NCBI RefSeq assembly: GCF_050433225.1
Contig: NZ_JBNPXQ010000002.1
Span: forward strand, 741,687-805,686
Length of the DNA stretch: 64,000 nt
DNA from: Sphingomonas_D zeicaulis
Lineage (GTDB): Bacteria; Pseudomonadota; Alphaproteobacteria; Sphingomonadales; Sphingomonadaceae
Direction of reading: 5' to 3'
Positions 27,097-35,032 of this stretch are shown here, piece by piece. A model generated the notes under the pieces. The model did no database searches and was not told where the DNA came from. It saw nothing but the letters and a program-made list of their open reading frames with translations. Both the position numbers and the translations under genes were made by a program. Every line of letters starts with the position of its first letter. Position 1 is the stretch's first letter.

Positions 27097-27954
27097 TTAG
27101 CGCCGAACCCCCAGCAGCGCCTCCGGCACCGCCGCGTTCGCCGGGCCGACCTTCCACACGATGCGCCGGCCTTTGGGATCGGGTGCCCAGCCATCCTCAT
27201 TGTTGTTCGCCAGCACTTCGGCGCCGGTGACGATGGTGAACAGGCCGTCGGGCGTGGGGCCGCCCTCTTCCGCCTTGCTGGCCAGGCCCATCATCGCACT
27301 CGTCATCGGCCCGCTCGAATTCATGCCACCGAAACCGCCGAAGCCGGGAGCGCGGACGCGGATACGGCCATCGGCCTGGCGCTGCGCCACGACGAAGGGC
27401 ACGACGCCGGCAGCGCCGGGGATTACCGGCCACACGAAATCGCGGTCGAGCGTGCCCGCAATTGCATAGTCGACCGCGAACACGCCATTGCCCTTGTAGG
27501 TCACCTCCCTCCAGCCATTCTGGCCCTTCAGCCGCGCGGCGAAGGCGGCGACCGCCTTCTCGTCGGAAGGATCGAAGCCGAGAGTCTCGCGGAGCACTTC
27601 GAACTCACGTGTGTCGGTATCGCGCTCGCCCTGCTGCCGGCTTTCGAGGGCGCGTTTGATGCGCGCCTGTTCTTCGGCGCTGCAGCCCGGCTTGGGCTCG
27701 CCGCTTTCCTCGAAACAGGCGCCGAAATCGTTCATCAATTCCTTGTCGCCCTGCGAAGGAAAATCGCGCATCGGATCGCGGTAGCCGACGATCACGATCT
27801 CTCCCTTGTAGGCGAAAGAGAAGCGGCCATCCTGCGCGACGTCGAGGTCGGCTGCGAATTTGCCCGGCGAGAAGAAGCAGGCGGCAAGCAGCAGCGGCGC
27901 CATCAGCACCGCAGCCAGACGTGCCATGCCGGCGAGCGAAGGGACTGACGTCAT
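27097..27954 (-). CDS. Putative lipoprotein, paralogue of the upstream gene
   Basis: 285 aa with lipobox LLLAAC followed by FFSPGKFAADLDVAQDGRF. It shares with the next gene the pattern PGKFA-x-D, YKGEI and GTLDRDFVWPV, plus a similar C-terminal beta-rich half (VRAPGFGG), so the two arose by duplication. Function unknown; a surface or periplasmic beta protein is likely. The ATG at 27954 has GGGAG upstream; ATG 27975 or a GTG at 27978 overlapping the upstream stop are alternatives. Third gene of an apparent rlmB operon. Confidence 0.72.
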   Translation of the reverse strand: MTSVPSLAGMARLAAVLMAPLLLAACFFSPGKFAADLDVAQDGRFSFAYKGEIVIVGYRDPMRDFPSQGDKELMNDFGACFEESGEPKPGCSAEEQARIKRALESRQQGERDTDTREFEVLRETLGFDPSDEKAVAAFAARLKGQNGWREVTYKGNGVFAVDYAIAGTLDRDFVWPVIPGAAGVVPFVVAQRQADGRIRVRAPGFGGFGGMNSSGPMTSAMMGLASKAEEGGPTPDGLFTIVTGAEVLANNNEDGWAPDPKGRRIVWKVGPANAAVPEALLGVRR

Positions 27955-27974
27955 CGATCCGATCTCCCTCGCCA

Positions 27975-28823
27975 TCACTTCAGCCGCAGCACGGCTTGCG
28001 GCGTCACCTTGCTGTCCGGCTTCACCGTCCAGCGCATCATCTTGCCGCGGGCGCCGGCGGGCACCGTCGCGGTGGCGCTGCTCGACACCACGGGTGCTGC
28101 GCTGGTCAAGGTGAAGACGCCGTCGGTGGGCACCTTTGGCATGTCGTTACTCTTGCCGAGCGGGCCCGTCGCGGTCAGCGCCGGGCTGATGCCGGGCCCT
28201 TGCGGGCCGCCGAAGCCGGGTGCGGAGACCGTCACCGTACCGTCGGCGGCGCGCGCCGCGATCAGCATCGGGAAGGCGGAGGCGCCCGTCTGCGGATAGA
28301 CCGGCCAGACGAAATCGCGGTCGAGCGTGCCGGACACGACATAGTCCACGTCGAACACGCCCTTGCCCTTGTAGGTGACGGCCTTCCAGCCATCGAGCTT
28401 GCGTAGCCGCGCCGCGAACTGCTCGTAGCTCGCCTCGTCTTGCGGGTTGATGCCCAGCATCTCGGCCATCATCGGCGCCTGGCCGCTCATGCTGCGCTTG
28501 CGCTGCTCCTCGGCCTCGGCCTGCTTCTCGGTGCGTTCCTCCGGCGTGCAGGGGCGCTCCTTCCAGCTCTCCTCCTCCGCGCCGGGCTTGTCGAGGTCGA
28601 TCGTTTCGCCGGGCTTCGGGCCGCTGCAGACCGGCTCCTTCTCCGGCTCCCACGCCTCATGCCCGGCAAAGATGATCTCGCCCTTGTAGCGGAAGTCGAA
28701 TGCGCCATCCGCGCCGACATTCATGTCCGATGCGAATTTGCCCGGCAGGAACAGGCAGCCGGTAAGCAGGATCGGGATCGCCAGCGCGACCAGCGCCGCA
28801 ACCGCGCGGCGGGTCGCGCTCAT
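27975..28823 (-). CDS. Putative lipoprotein, paralogue of the downstream gene
   Basis: 282 aa with lipobox LLTGC and the conserved start FLPGKFASDMNVGADGAFDF. A Glu/Lys/Arg-rich charged linker (about 90-130) is followed by the shared GTLDRDFVWPV and VSAPGFGGPQG segments. The family is not recognised. The ATG overlaps the rlmB stop (ATGA), so it is translationally coupled to a 23S rRNA methyltransferase gene although no functional link is obvious. Confidence 0.75.
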   Translation of the reverse strand: MSATRRAVAALVALAIPILLTGCLFLPGKFASDMNVGADGAFDFRYKGEIIFAGHEAWEPEKEPVCSGPKPGETIDLDKPGAEEESWKERPCTPEERTEKQAEAEEQRKRSMSGQAPMMAEMLGINPQDEASYEQFAARLRKLDGWKAVTYKGKGVFDVDYVVSGTLDRDFVWPVYPQTGASAFPMLIAARAADGTVTVSAPGFGGPQGPGISPALTATGPLGKSNDMPKVPTDGVFTLTSAAPVVSSSATATVPAGARGKMMRWTVKPDSKVTPQAVLRLK

Positions 28824-29560
28824 CGTGTCGTCACCGCATAGAGCGCGATCGCCGCGGCGTTGGAGATGTTGAGGCTTTCCACCTTCGGGCTGATCGGCAG
28901 CTTGGCGAGTTCGTCGCAATGCGCCTCGGTGTTCTGTCGCATGCCTTCGCCCTCCGCTCCCAGGACCAGCGCGATCCGAGCCTCGCCCATCGCCTCAGTC
29001 AATGTCTGGTTGGCGTTGCCGGTGAGGCCGATGCGCCAGAAGCCCGCCTCTGCGATCTCGTCGAGCGCACGGGCGAGATTCACCACCCGCACCCAGGGCA
29101 CGACTTCGAGCGCGCCGGACGCGGAACGGGCGAGCGCACCCGATTCGGGCGGCGCGTGGCGATCCTGCGTGATGATACCGAGCGCATCGAACGCCGCCGC
29201 CGATCGCAGCACCGCGCCGACATTGTGTGGATCGGTCACCTGATCGAGTACGATCAACGGGCGGCGATCGTCCCTGCCCGATTCAAGCAGGTCGCCCAGC
29301 CAGACATCCTCCAGCGGATCGACTTCGAGCACGAGGCCCTGATGCGGCGCATCCGAGGGCACCATCCGGCCAAGGTCGGCAACATCGGCATAGACCACCG
29401 GCAGCACCGGCGGCAGATCCAGATGGGCCAGCGCCTCCCGCGTGCCCCACAATTTGCGCGGGGTGCGCGCCGGGTTGGCAAGGGCGGCAAGCACGGCATG
29501 GCGACCCCAGAACCGGGGACGATTGCCTTGCGGCTGTGACGGTCGATGGCCTCTACGCAT
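28820..29560 (-). CDS. rlmB: 23S rRNA (guanosine-2'-O)-methyltransferase, RlmB/TrmH family
   Basis: 246 aa SPOUT methyltransferase. The short N-terminal substrate-binding domain starts near FWGRHAVLAALANP. The SPOUT motifs are VTDPHNVGAVLRSA (motif 1), LVLGAEGEGMR (motif 2) and ISPKVESLNISNAAAIALYA (motif 3, the trefoil knot binding S-adenosylmethionine). The expected target is G2251 of 23S rRNA. The gene is divergent from tRNA-Tyr, 146 bp away, and heads a three-gene unit with the two lipoproteins. Confidence 0.9.
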   Translation of the reverse strand: MRRGHRPSQPQGNRPRFWGRHAVLAALANPARTPRKLWGTREALAHLDLPPVLPVVYADVADLGRMVPSDAPHQGLVLEVDPLEDVWLGDLLESGRDDRRPLIVLDQVTDPHNVGAVLRSAAAFDALGIITQDRHAPPESGALARSASGALEVVPWVRVVNLARALDEIAEAGFWRIGLTGNANQTLTEAMGEARIALVLGAEGEGMRQNTEAHCDELAKLPISPKVESLNISNAAAIALYAVTTR

Positions 29561-29706
29561 GGTTTGGCTTCATAAGCGGACCTGCGCTGCGCGCAATGCC
29601 GGGCTGAACCTGCCCGAACAGAACCAATCGCAAAGAAGCTGCTTTGGGCGGTTGACAGAGGGGCGACCTTTCGCCATTTGCGCCGCTTCCCGATCGGCGG
29701 GCCCAT

Positions 29707-29792
29707 GGACAGGTGGCCGAGTGGTTAATGGCAGCAGACTGTAAATCTGCCCGCGAGAGCGTACGCTGGTTCGAATCCAGCCCTGTCCACCA
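29707..29792 (+). tRNA. tRNA-Tyr (GTA)
   Basis: 86-nt class II tRNA. The acceptor GGACAGG pairs with CCTGTCC, the anticodon loop is CTGTAAA (GTA), and a long variable arm and the TTCGAATCC T-loop are present. The discriminator is A and the CCA end is encoded. Confidence 0.95.
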
Positions 29793-29890
29793 CCCCTTCA
29801 CTATTATGCCCCGCCCGCGCTCCGGGGGTTGTCGTCACCCGCAGACACGCCATGTTGTGCGCAGCATCGCTGCAGCACAGGAGGAAGCCG

Positions 29891-30064
29891 ATGGCTAACG
29901 GATCGACACCGACGCCCGCACCGCTGCCCGAGCGCGAGCCCCTCGACGATGATTGGATGGGGCCGGACGAGGAAGGTGACGTGATCCCGCCGACGGGTCG
30001 GCCGGACGACGACAAGTCGGCCTGGGTCCATGTCGGCGACGAGCCCGGGGCTCGGCAAAACTGA
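29891..30064 (+). CDS. Small acidic hypothetical protein
   Basis: 57 aa, rich in Pro, Asp and Glu (PEREPLDDDWMGPDEEGD), no membrane segment, probably disordered. AGGAGG stands 7 nt before the ATG, which supports a real gene. Function unknown. It opens the 30-36 kb block of stress-type genes. Confidence 0.6.
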   Translation: MANGSTPTPAPLPEREPLDDDWMGPDEEGDVIPPTGRPDDDKSAWVHVGDEPGARQN

Positions 30065-30121
30065 TCGGCGGCTCCCGCGCCGGGCTGGTGTTGTCGTGCG
30101 CGGGAGCCGGCGTCGGTCAGG

Positions 30122-30637
30122 TCAGGCAGTTACGAGGTTCACGGCGTGCGGCTTCGCGGCCGGCAGGCCGTCCGTCTTCGCCCGTGCCAGCAGTTCCTGC
30201 TTGCGAGCCGCCATCGCGTCGCGAAGCGCAACCAGATCGACGTCCGTCTTCCGGCACTGGGCGAACATGCCTTCCGACTGCATTTCTTCTTCATGCACGT
30301 GGTGCTTGATCTCTTCGGAAAGCACCGAGACCTTCGCGTCGTAGAAATCTGCCGAAGGTTCTGAATTCTCGAGATCGTTGATCAGCACCTTGGCGCCGTC
30401 ATGCTCCACATAGGCTTCGTCGAGCGTGTCGTCGTCGATCTTGCCGCGAAAGGCCGGGTAGAAGATCTCCTCCTCGATCATCGTGTGGATCTTCAGTTCC
30501 GTGCAGATCTCGCTCACCAGCTTCTGCTTCGTCGAGTCCGTACGGGCCTTCTCGAAGGCCTCGAACAAGTCTTCGACCTTGCGATGGTCGGCCTTGAGCA
30601 AGGCGATGGCATCGGTGAATTCAGCTTTGTCGGCCAT
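30122..30637 (-). CDS. Hemerythrin HHE-domain protein
   Basis: 171 aa four-helix-bundle diiron protein. Candidate ligands are His in KADHRKVEDLF, His and Glu in LKIHTMIEEEIFYPAF, His in YVEHDGAK, and His/Glu in KHHVHEEEM. Such proteins bind O2, NO or peroxide, or buffer iron under stress. The start at 30637 has AGGAGGGT upstream; the frame continues to 30802 without a ribosome site. It is divergent from two small genes that begin at 30783. Confidence 0.88.
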   Translation of the reverse strand: MADKAEFTDAIALLKADHRKVEDLFEAFEKARTDSTKQKLVSEICTELKIHTMIEEEIFYPAFRGKIDDDTLDEAYVEHDGAKVLINDLENSEPSADFYDAKVSVLSEEIKHHVHEEEMQSEGMFAQCRKTDVDLVALRDAMAARKQELLARAKTDGLPAAKPHAVNLVTA

Positions 30638-30714
30638 GGATACCCTCCTGTCGGTGATGGCGTTTGACGACGGAAAAACGGCCGAGCCGCCCAGGATATC
30701 CCTGCGATCCGTTG

Positions 30715-30739
30715 GGAACATCGCCCATGCCGGTGCGTC
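30715..30739 (+). promoter_or_regulatory. EcfG-like promoter candidate
   Basis: GGAAC-N16-CGTC. The alphaproteobacterial general-stress sigma factor EcfG recognises GGAAC-N16/17-CGTT, so this has a perfect -35 and three of four bases at -10. It is 43 bp upstream of the small gene at 30783. Confidence 0.4.
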
Positions 30740-30782
30740 GATCCTTCGCAACGTCAACGGATCGTCATCAAGGAGGACGGCC

Positions 30783-30956
30783 ATGAGCAAGGCGCGCAAC
30801 ATATCTACCGAACATCAGGAAAAGGGCAGCGCACGCAGCCCTAGTGACACGCTCGATCGGCCTGCGAAGGAAGACAAGCCGGCCCGAGACTGGCAGCCCG
30901 GACGCGACGAGGGGCGGATCAAGCCCGCGGATCAGGATGAAGGAGGCGAAGGATGA
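30783..30956 (+). CDS. Small hydrophilic hypothetical protein
   Basis: 57 aa, strongly charged (RPAKEDKPARDWQPGRDEGR), no hydrophobic segment, probably disordered. AAGGAGG lies 8 nt before the ATG. The stop overlaps the next start (ATGA), so it is coupled to the 155-aa protein. Compositions like this are common among desiccation/stress-induced small proteins, but no family is recognised. Confidence 0.62.
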   Translation: MSKARNISTEHQEKGSARSPSDTLDRPAKEDKPARDWQPGRDEGRIKPADQDEGGEG

Positions 30957-31420
30957 GCGACGGCCGCCAACAGGACGCCGACCAGCCCGAAGCCGAACGC
31001 CGCGTCGACGGCGGCGGTCGCAGGAATCCGTTGCCACAAAGCGAGGAACGCCGAGGCAATGAGCAAGCCAAGGGAGCAACTGGGCCAGAACCGACGCCGA
31101 TGATGCGGACCCTGACCGCCGACGGCGGGCGGGAAATCACGATCGAGGAGGAGTCCGGTGCTGCCGCCGCGGAAATCATGATCGGCGACCACCGCCGGGC
31201 CGCACAAGCCGATGATGTCGATCGCCGGCCTGTTGCGGCAAGCGGCACATCCGCTCGCGCCATCCTTCTCGGAGCCTTGGTGGCTGGCGTCTCCGCCTTC
31301 CTGCTTGGCCTGCGCTGGCGCAACGCGACGCGCGGAATGCCCGAGCGGCGGGCTCGCCAGCGCCTGACGATCATCCGGCGGACGCGGTTCGTGGTGCAGC
31401 CTGCACGTTCACGGATCTGA
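30953..31420 (+). CDS. Hypothetical single-span membrane protein
   Basis: 155 aa. The first 100 residues are polar and low complexity. One transmembrane helix follows (about residues 102-118, ARAILLGALVAGVSAFLLGL), then an Arg-rich tail, so the inner face is likely the basic C-terminus. GAAGGAGG precedes the ATG, and the start overlaps the preceding gene's stop. No domain recognised. Confidence 0.6.
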   Translation: MSDGRQQDADQPEAERRVDGGGRRNPLPQSEERRGNEQAKGATGPEPTPMMRTLTADGGREITIEEESGAAAAEIMIGDHRRAAQADDVDRRPVAASGTSARAILLGALVAGVSAFLLGLRWRNATRGMPERRARQRLTIIRRTRFVVQPARSRI

Positions 31421-31464
31421 AAGCGACCGCCCGGAAGAGTGTTGCACGGCGATGGCAGCGAACG

Positions 31465-31489
31465 GGAGCCGTTCGCGGCATCGGGCGTT
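31465..31489 (+). promoter_or_regulatory. EcfG-like promoter candidate
   Basis: GGAGC-N16-CGTT: full -10 match and four of five bases at -35 relative to the EcfG consensus. It lies 25 bp upstream of the ATG of the 66-aa acidic protein. Confidence 0.35.
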
Positions 31490-31514
31490 TCCGGCTCAAA
31501 CTGAGGAGGGAAGA

Positions 31515-31715
31515 ATGGCCAAATCCTTGATGCAATTCTCGCTGACCCACGACGGCAGCGACTATCTGCTCAGCATCGAAGACGAAGACGGTGAAACCAG
31601 CGAATTCACGGTGAGCTTCGAGCAACTCGATCTGATCAGCGAGGCGATCGAACAGTTGCTCGATGCGGACGAGGATGATGCGCTCTCGGCCGATGAAGAG
31701 AATGATGACGATTGA
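31515..31715 (+). CDS. Small acidic protein
   Basis: 66 aa. A structured-looking first half (MQFSLTHDGSDYLLSIEDED) resembles a small beta sheet plus helix, and the tail is very acidic (LLDADEDDALSADEENDDD). AGGAGGG 5 nt before the ATG decides the start. Function unknown. A hairpin terminator follows. Confidence 0.7.
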   Translation: MAKSLMQFSLTHDGSDYLLSIEDEDGETSEFTVSFEQLDLISEAIEQLLDADEDDALSADEENDDD

Positions 31716-31765
31716 TGGGGCCGGGCGCCCCGCGTCGACATCGCATCATCGGCATCGCATGTGAA

Positions 31766-31792
31766 AAGGGCCAGCCTTCCCGGCTGGCCCTT
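31766..31792. terminator. Hairpin terminator, possibly bidirectional
   Basis: An 11-bp stem, AAGGGCCAGCC (31766-31776) with GGCTGGCCCTT (31782-31792), and a 5-nt loop. The T-run is short. It lies between convergent genes (31715 plus, 31834 minus) and could serve both. Confidence 0.65.
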
Positions 31793-31833
31793 CGCATTTC
31801 GATTCCGTCGCAAGGTGCCTGTCGGAACGATCC

Positions 31834-32733
31834 TCAGCCCCAGAGTGCGGCGCGATAACGCTCGAAGCAGCGGGCGCCGCAGGTGAGACGCATCAGCGCG
31901 CCTTCGGCGATCGCGGTCGCGCGGGCGGGATCTTCCGCCACCAATGGCTTCAGCGCTTCCTCGTTCCACGCCTCGCTATGCTTGATGTCCAGCACCGCGT
32001 GGAGATCGAAATAGCGGCGTTCACGATCGCTGAGCCCGATGCGGCGCAGGCCCTTTGCCACCATCGCCGAGCGGCCCGGGGCGGTCAGTTCGATTACACC
32101 GAGTGCGCCGACCGAATGCCAGGCGTAACGGCGGTTGACCGCCATCGCAGTCATCGCATTGGCAAGCGCAAGACTTTCCCAGACCGTGGTCTCGATCGTC
32201 GGCTGCACCGCCAGCGTTTCCACCAGCGCGTCGAGCATCGGGCCATGCATGCCGCGGATCTGGCCGCGGCCCATCTCGTCCCAATAATTGCGGGCGAGCT
32301 CCAGCTTCGCCGGCACCGGAAGCTTGACCTGCGTGTAGGCGACGAGATCGTCGAACCCGGCCTCGCCTGCGGCTTCCTGCTCGAAGAACCAGCGCAACTG
32401 GTCGCGATCGGCTTCGGCGGCAAGCCACGGGAACAGCGGGTCGCCTTGGCCGGGGCCGCGCTGCTTGAGATCTTCGAACCAGGCGATGAACCCATCGACG
32501 TCGGTTGGAGCGGCGGCAGCCTCGTCGGCCACCTCGGCGCGCAACTCCTCGATAAATCCGCCTTCGAGGCGCATCATCCTTACGTCGCGCTCAAGCGTGT
32601 GACGCCACTCATCGGTCGGGAATTGGGGGGCCAGCCGCTCGCGGTTCCAGTGCGCCAATCCACGCTGGAAACTGTCGGTCAGGAATTGGGATCGTCGTTC
32701 GACGGTATCGGAATCCCGGAAGCGCGTTGCCAC
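31834..32733 (-). CDS. Iron-containing redox enzyme family protein (haem-oxygenase-like fold)
   Basis: 299 aa helical protein of the haem-oxygenase-like diiron type. Conserved positions include LARNYWDEMGRGQIRGMHGPM, with Glu/His candidates for metal binding, YAWHSVGALGVIELTAP and HAVLDIKHSEAWNEE. Members carry out oxidations such as C-C or C-N cleavage; the substrate here cannot be told. It is a single gene with an EcfG-like promoter candidate 65 bp upstream, suggesting stress induction. Confidence 0.82.
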   Translation of the reverse strand: MATRFRDSDTVERRSQFLTDSFQRGLAHWNRERLAPQFPTDEWRHTLERDVRMMRLEGGFIEELRAEVADEAAAAPTDVDGFIAWFEDLKQRGPGQGDPLFPWLAAEADRDQLRWFFEQEAAGEAGFDDLVAYTQVKLPVPAKLELARNYWDEMGRGQIRGMHGPMLDALVETLAVQPTIETTVWESLALANAMTAMAVNRRYAWHSVGALGVIELTAPGRSAMVAKGLRRIGLSDRERRYFDLHAVLDIKHSEAWNEEALKPLVAEDPARATAIAEGALMRLTCGARCFERYRAALWG

Positions 32734-32797
32734 GGATCGTTCCTCGCTGTTCTGCTTCGAAAGGCAATCGATCGACCGATCGATCTTATGACCTAAT

Positions 32798-32822
32798 TAC
32801 GGTACAGGACGCTAAACGTTCC
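32798..32822 (-). promoter_or_regulatory. EcfG-like promoter candidate
   Basis: Read on the minus strand this is GGAAC-N16-CGTA: perfect -35 and three of four -10 bases of the EcfG pattern, 65 bp upstream of the iron redox enzyme gene. It overlaps an inverted TTACGG/CCGTAA pair. Confidence 0.45.
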
Positions 32823-32849
32823 GTAAGCTAACATTGATTAATCGGATGA

Positions 32850-33608
32850 TCAGGTCAAAGTTCGGCGCGCGCCGCGGACCATTTCCTCGATCCAGCGGAT
32901 CAAAACATTATTATAGGCCTTCCGACAGCTTTCATCACGCAACGAGTGATCGGCGCCGTGCATCACGCGGTAGCTTAGCGATCGGGCGTGGCGGAAGGCG
33001 GCGATGAAGGAGGCGATGGCTGGATGGGGAACATGCTCATCGAATTCGGATTCGACGATCAGCACATCACCCTCGAACGCATCGCACGCGCGCAGCGCAC
33101 GATTGACCTCGGGCGCATGGAACTGGCTGCGATAATCGAAGATCGAAGCCTTATCCAGCAGCGCCTTGGGCACGTCCCAGTCACTGTCCGGATAGAGCGC
33201 CGGCACGCGCAGCGCGAGCCAGTGGACCGGGCGCAGTTCGGTCAGCAAGGTCGCAAGATAGCCGCCATAGCTGGTGCCGACGACGGCGATCGCCGATGGA
33301 TCGACCATCTCTTGCGTCGCGAGAAAATCATAGGCGGCCAGCACGTCGGCCAGCCCGTCCTCACGGGTCACGAGCTGGCGTTGCCCATCGGTGCGGGCAT
33401 GGCCGCGGAGATCGAATGTGAAGCACAGGCAGCCGAGCTGCGCGATTTCCTCTGCGCGAGCCAGATCCTGTTCCTGGCTGCCGCCCCAACCATGGACGAA
33501 CAGCACCCCCGGGATCAGCTTTTCCGGGGCGAGCAGGGTGCCTTCGAGCGGCTGGTCGTCGACCTTGATGCTCAGCCGGCCGTCATGCTTCACGGCCGAC
33601 CTCGGCAT
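32850..33608 (-). CDS. Alpha/beta hydrolase
   Basis: 252 aa cytoplasmic serine hydrolase. The oxyanion/nucleophile elements are VLFVHGWGGSQ and the elbow GTSYGG. The acid is Asp in ESEFDEHVPH, and the general base is His in GADHSLRD. It overlaps the DUF3182 gene by 26 bp. The start is uncertain: ATG 33608 lacks a ribosome site, whereas the GTG at 33593 has GAGG six nt upstream. Substrate unknown; linkage with DUF3182/DUF2945 suggests a shared stress-related role. Confidence 0.85.
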   Translation of the reverse strand: MPRSAVKHDGRLSIKVDDQPLEGTLLAPEKLIPGVLFVHGWGGSQEQDLARAEEIAQLGCLCFTFDLRGHARTDGQRQLVTREDGLADVLAAYDFLATQEMVDPSAIAVVGTSYGGYLATLLTELRPVHWLALRVPALYPDSDWDVPKALLDKASIFDYRSQFHAPEVNRALRACDAFEGDVLIVESEFDEHVPHPAIASFIAAFRHARSLSYRVMHGADHSLRDESCRKAYNNVLIRWIEEMVRGARRTLT

Positions 33609-34749
33609 ATTTCGTCAACGGACCCGCCGCCGGATCGACGCCGTCGAAATAGACGGTCGCGCCGACCGGGGCGGCACCAGTTCGTCCATAGATTTCCATG
33701 GTCGAACTACGCACATGGGCCAGCTTCGGATCCCGAGCGAACGCCTCAATCGCTGCAAGTTCGGCGCCGGTCGCCCCACCGACGCGCCAGCTTTGCTCCA
33801 GCACGCCGATCCGCCGGCTGCCATCCGCCGCGTCGCCGGCGATCACGTCATAATTGCGGCGCGACGCGCACAGCCCCGGATAGGCGGCGAACACCGCGCG
33901 ATCATAGGCGATGGCCTGGCGCACCGCCTGCGCGACCTCGGCGGCGAGCGGCAACGCCGCCAGTTCCTCCCAGCCACCGCGCACCACTTCGAGATCGGAG
34001 CCGCCATAGACCGTCTCGCCGGCATTGCTCCGGGTCAGCCGCTGCGTGCCCCAATAGGCGATGGCATGCGCGCCGATCCGCGCAGTGCCGACGCTGTAGG
34101 TGACGACATCGGCTAGATTTTCCTCGAGCACGATGCCGCCCCGGGCGATCGCCTCGGGCGATTCGAGCGCCAGCGCCGCCTCCAGCGCTGCGCGATCTTC
34201 GACCACGGTCTGGCCGAGCCCGGCGGTCGCTGCGACTGCCTTCAACCGCAGCGGTCCCACTGCAAGCAAGGTTTCTCCCGCGCGGAGGGCATCCGCAGCG
34301 CTGAACGCTGTGAAGCCGATCGGCACCACTGGCGCGAGCACATCGCCCAGGTCATGCGCCCACGCCTCAGGCGCGGCGGCATCGGGCGCGATCAGCGGGT
34401 GGGTGATCGCCTTGGTCGCGATGAAGCGGTGCGGCACGACCCCGCCCAGCAGGCGATCCTCGCCATCCACGCCAAGCGTGGCCGCTTCTTCGGCGGTGAG
34501 CGTGTCGAGCGGTACCAGATAGGCGTTGGCGCCATCCGCCGCTGCCTCACCGCCATAGGGAAGATCGAGCAGCGCGGCGACATGGCGCGCGACGACGCGA
34601 CGGCTTACCCGGTCATGCGCGTTGGCGTGGGTAGCCGATCCGCGCCACGTCAACACCGTGTCGGGGGCGGTCATTTGGGCGATCAGCGGCGCGCCGGGCA
34701 TGCCGGGCAGGGGCGTGGCGCCGCCCCAGCCACAGGATGGCGCGTTCAC
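33583..34749 (-). CDS. DUF3182 family protein
   Basis: 388 aa, recognised from VPLDTLTAEEAATLGVDGED, GGVVPHRFIATKAITHP, the glycine-rich VVEDRAALEAAL region, VLEENLADVVTYSVG and YGGSDLEVVRGGWEE. The layout resembles an ATP-grasp-type fold (lysine, glycine loop, then EEN), but the biochemical activity is not known to me. The GTG start overlaps the upstream DUF2945 stop (GTGA), and the 3' end overlaps the hydrolase, so these three genes form one coupled unit. Confidence 0.82.
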   Translation of the reverse strand: MNAPSCGWGGATPLPGMPGAPLIAQMTAPDTVLTWRGSATHANAHDRVSRRVVARHVAALLDLPYGGEAAADGANAYLVPLDTLTAEEAATLGVDGEDRLLGGVVPHRFIATKAITHPLIAPDAAAPEAWAHDLGDVLAPVVPIGFTAFSAADALRAGETLLAVGPLRLKAVAATAGLGQTVVEDRAALEAALALESPEAIARGGIVLEENLADVVTYSVGTARIGAHAIAYWGTQRLTRSNAGETVYGGSDLEVVRGGWEELAALPLAAEVAQAVRQAIAYDRAVFAAYPGLCASRRNYDVIAGDAADGSRRIGVLEQSWRVGGATGAELAAIEAFARDPKLAHVRSSTMEIYGRTGAAPVGATVYFDGVDPAAGPLTKYAEVGREA

Positions 34750-34949
34750 TGCTTCTTCAGCGCGGATGGCTTGTGCGCCGCGCGGTCACCGTTTTCAGTT
34801 TCGACGATATATTGCGGATCATCTTTGCTGGCGGCGACCGTATGGCCCTTGATCTGGGTGCGGCTGGTCTGCTTCTTCACGACGGTGCCATGGGCGGTGC
34901 CACCATGGCTCTTCCAGCTTACCTTGTCGCCCTTGCTCAACGTGGTCAT
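34746..34949 (-). CDS. DUF2945 / HVA1-type TUDOR-fold small protein
   Basis: 67 aa basic protein with the SH3/TUDOR-like pattern KGDKVSWKSHGGTAHGTV and PQYIVETENGDRAAHKPSAL that defines the DUF2945 (hypervirulence-associated TUDOR) family. The ATG at 34949 was chosen; the longer frame lacks homologous character. An 11-bp inverted repeat covers its ribosome-binding site. Its stop overlaps the DUF3182 start. Confidence 0.85.
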   Translation of the reverse strand: MTTLSKGDKVSWKSHGGTAHGTVVKKQTSRTQIKGHTVAASKDDPQYIVETENGDRAAHKPSALKKQ

Positions 34950-34950
34950 G

Positions 34951-34989
34951 GCGCATTCCCTTGCTGCGGGGTTCAGACAGGGAATGCGC
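34951..34989 (-). promoter_or_regulatory. Inverted repeat over the DUF2945 ribosome-binding site
   Basis: Perfect 11-nt arms, GCGCATTCCCT (34951-34961) and AGGGAATGCGC (34979-34989), with a 17-nt spacer. On the minus-strand mRNA the proximal arm contains the purine AAGGGA just before the ATG, so folding would hide the ribosome site. It could instead be a dimeric repressor operator. Confidence 0.5.
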
Positions 34990-35032
34990 GGGCGTGCCGA
35001 TTGTTGCGAAGCGTTGCGGCGAACGCCTCGTC

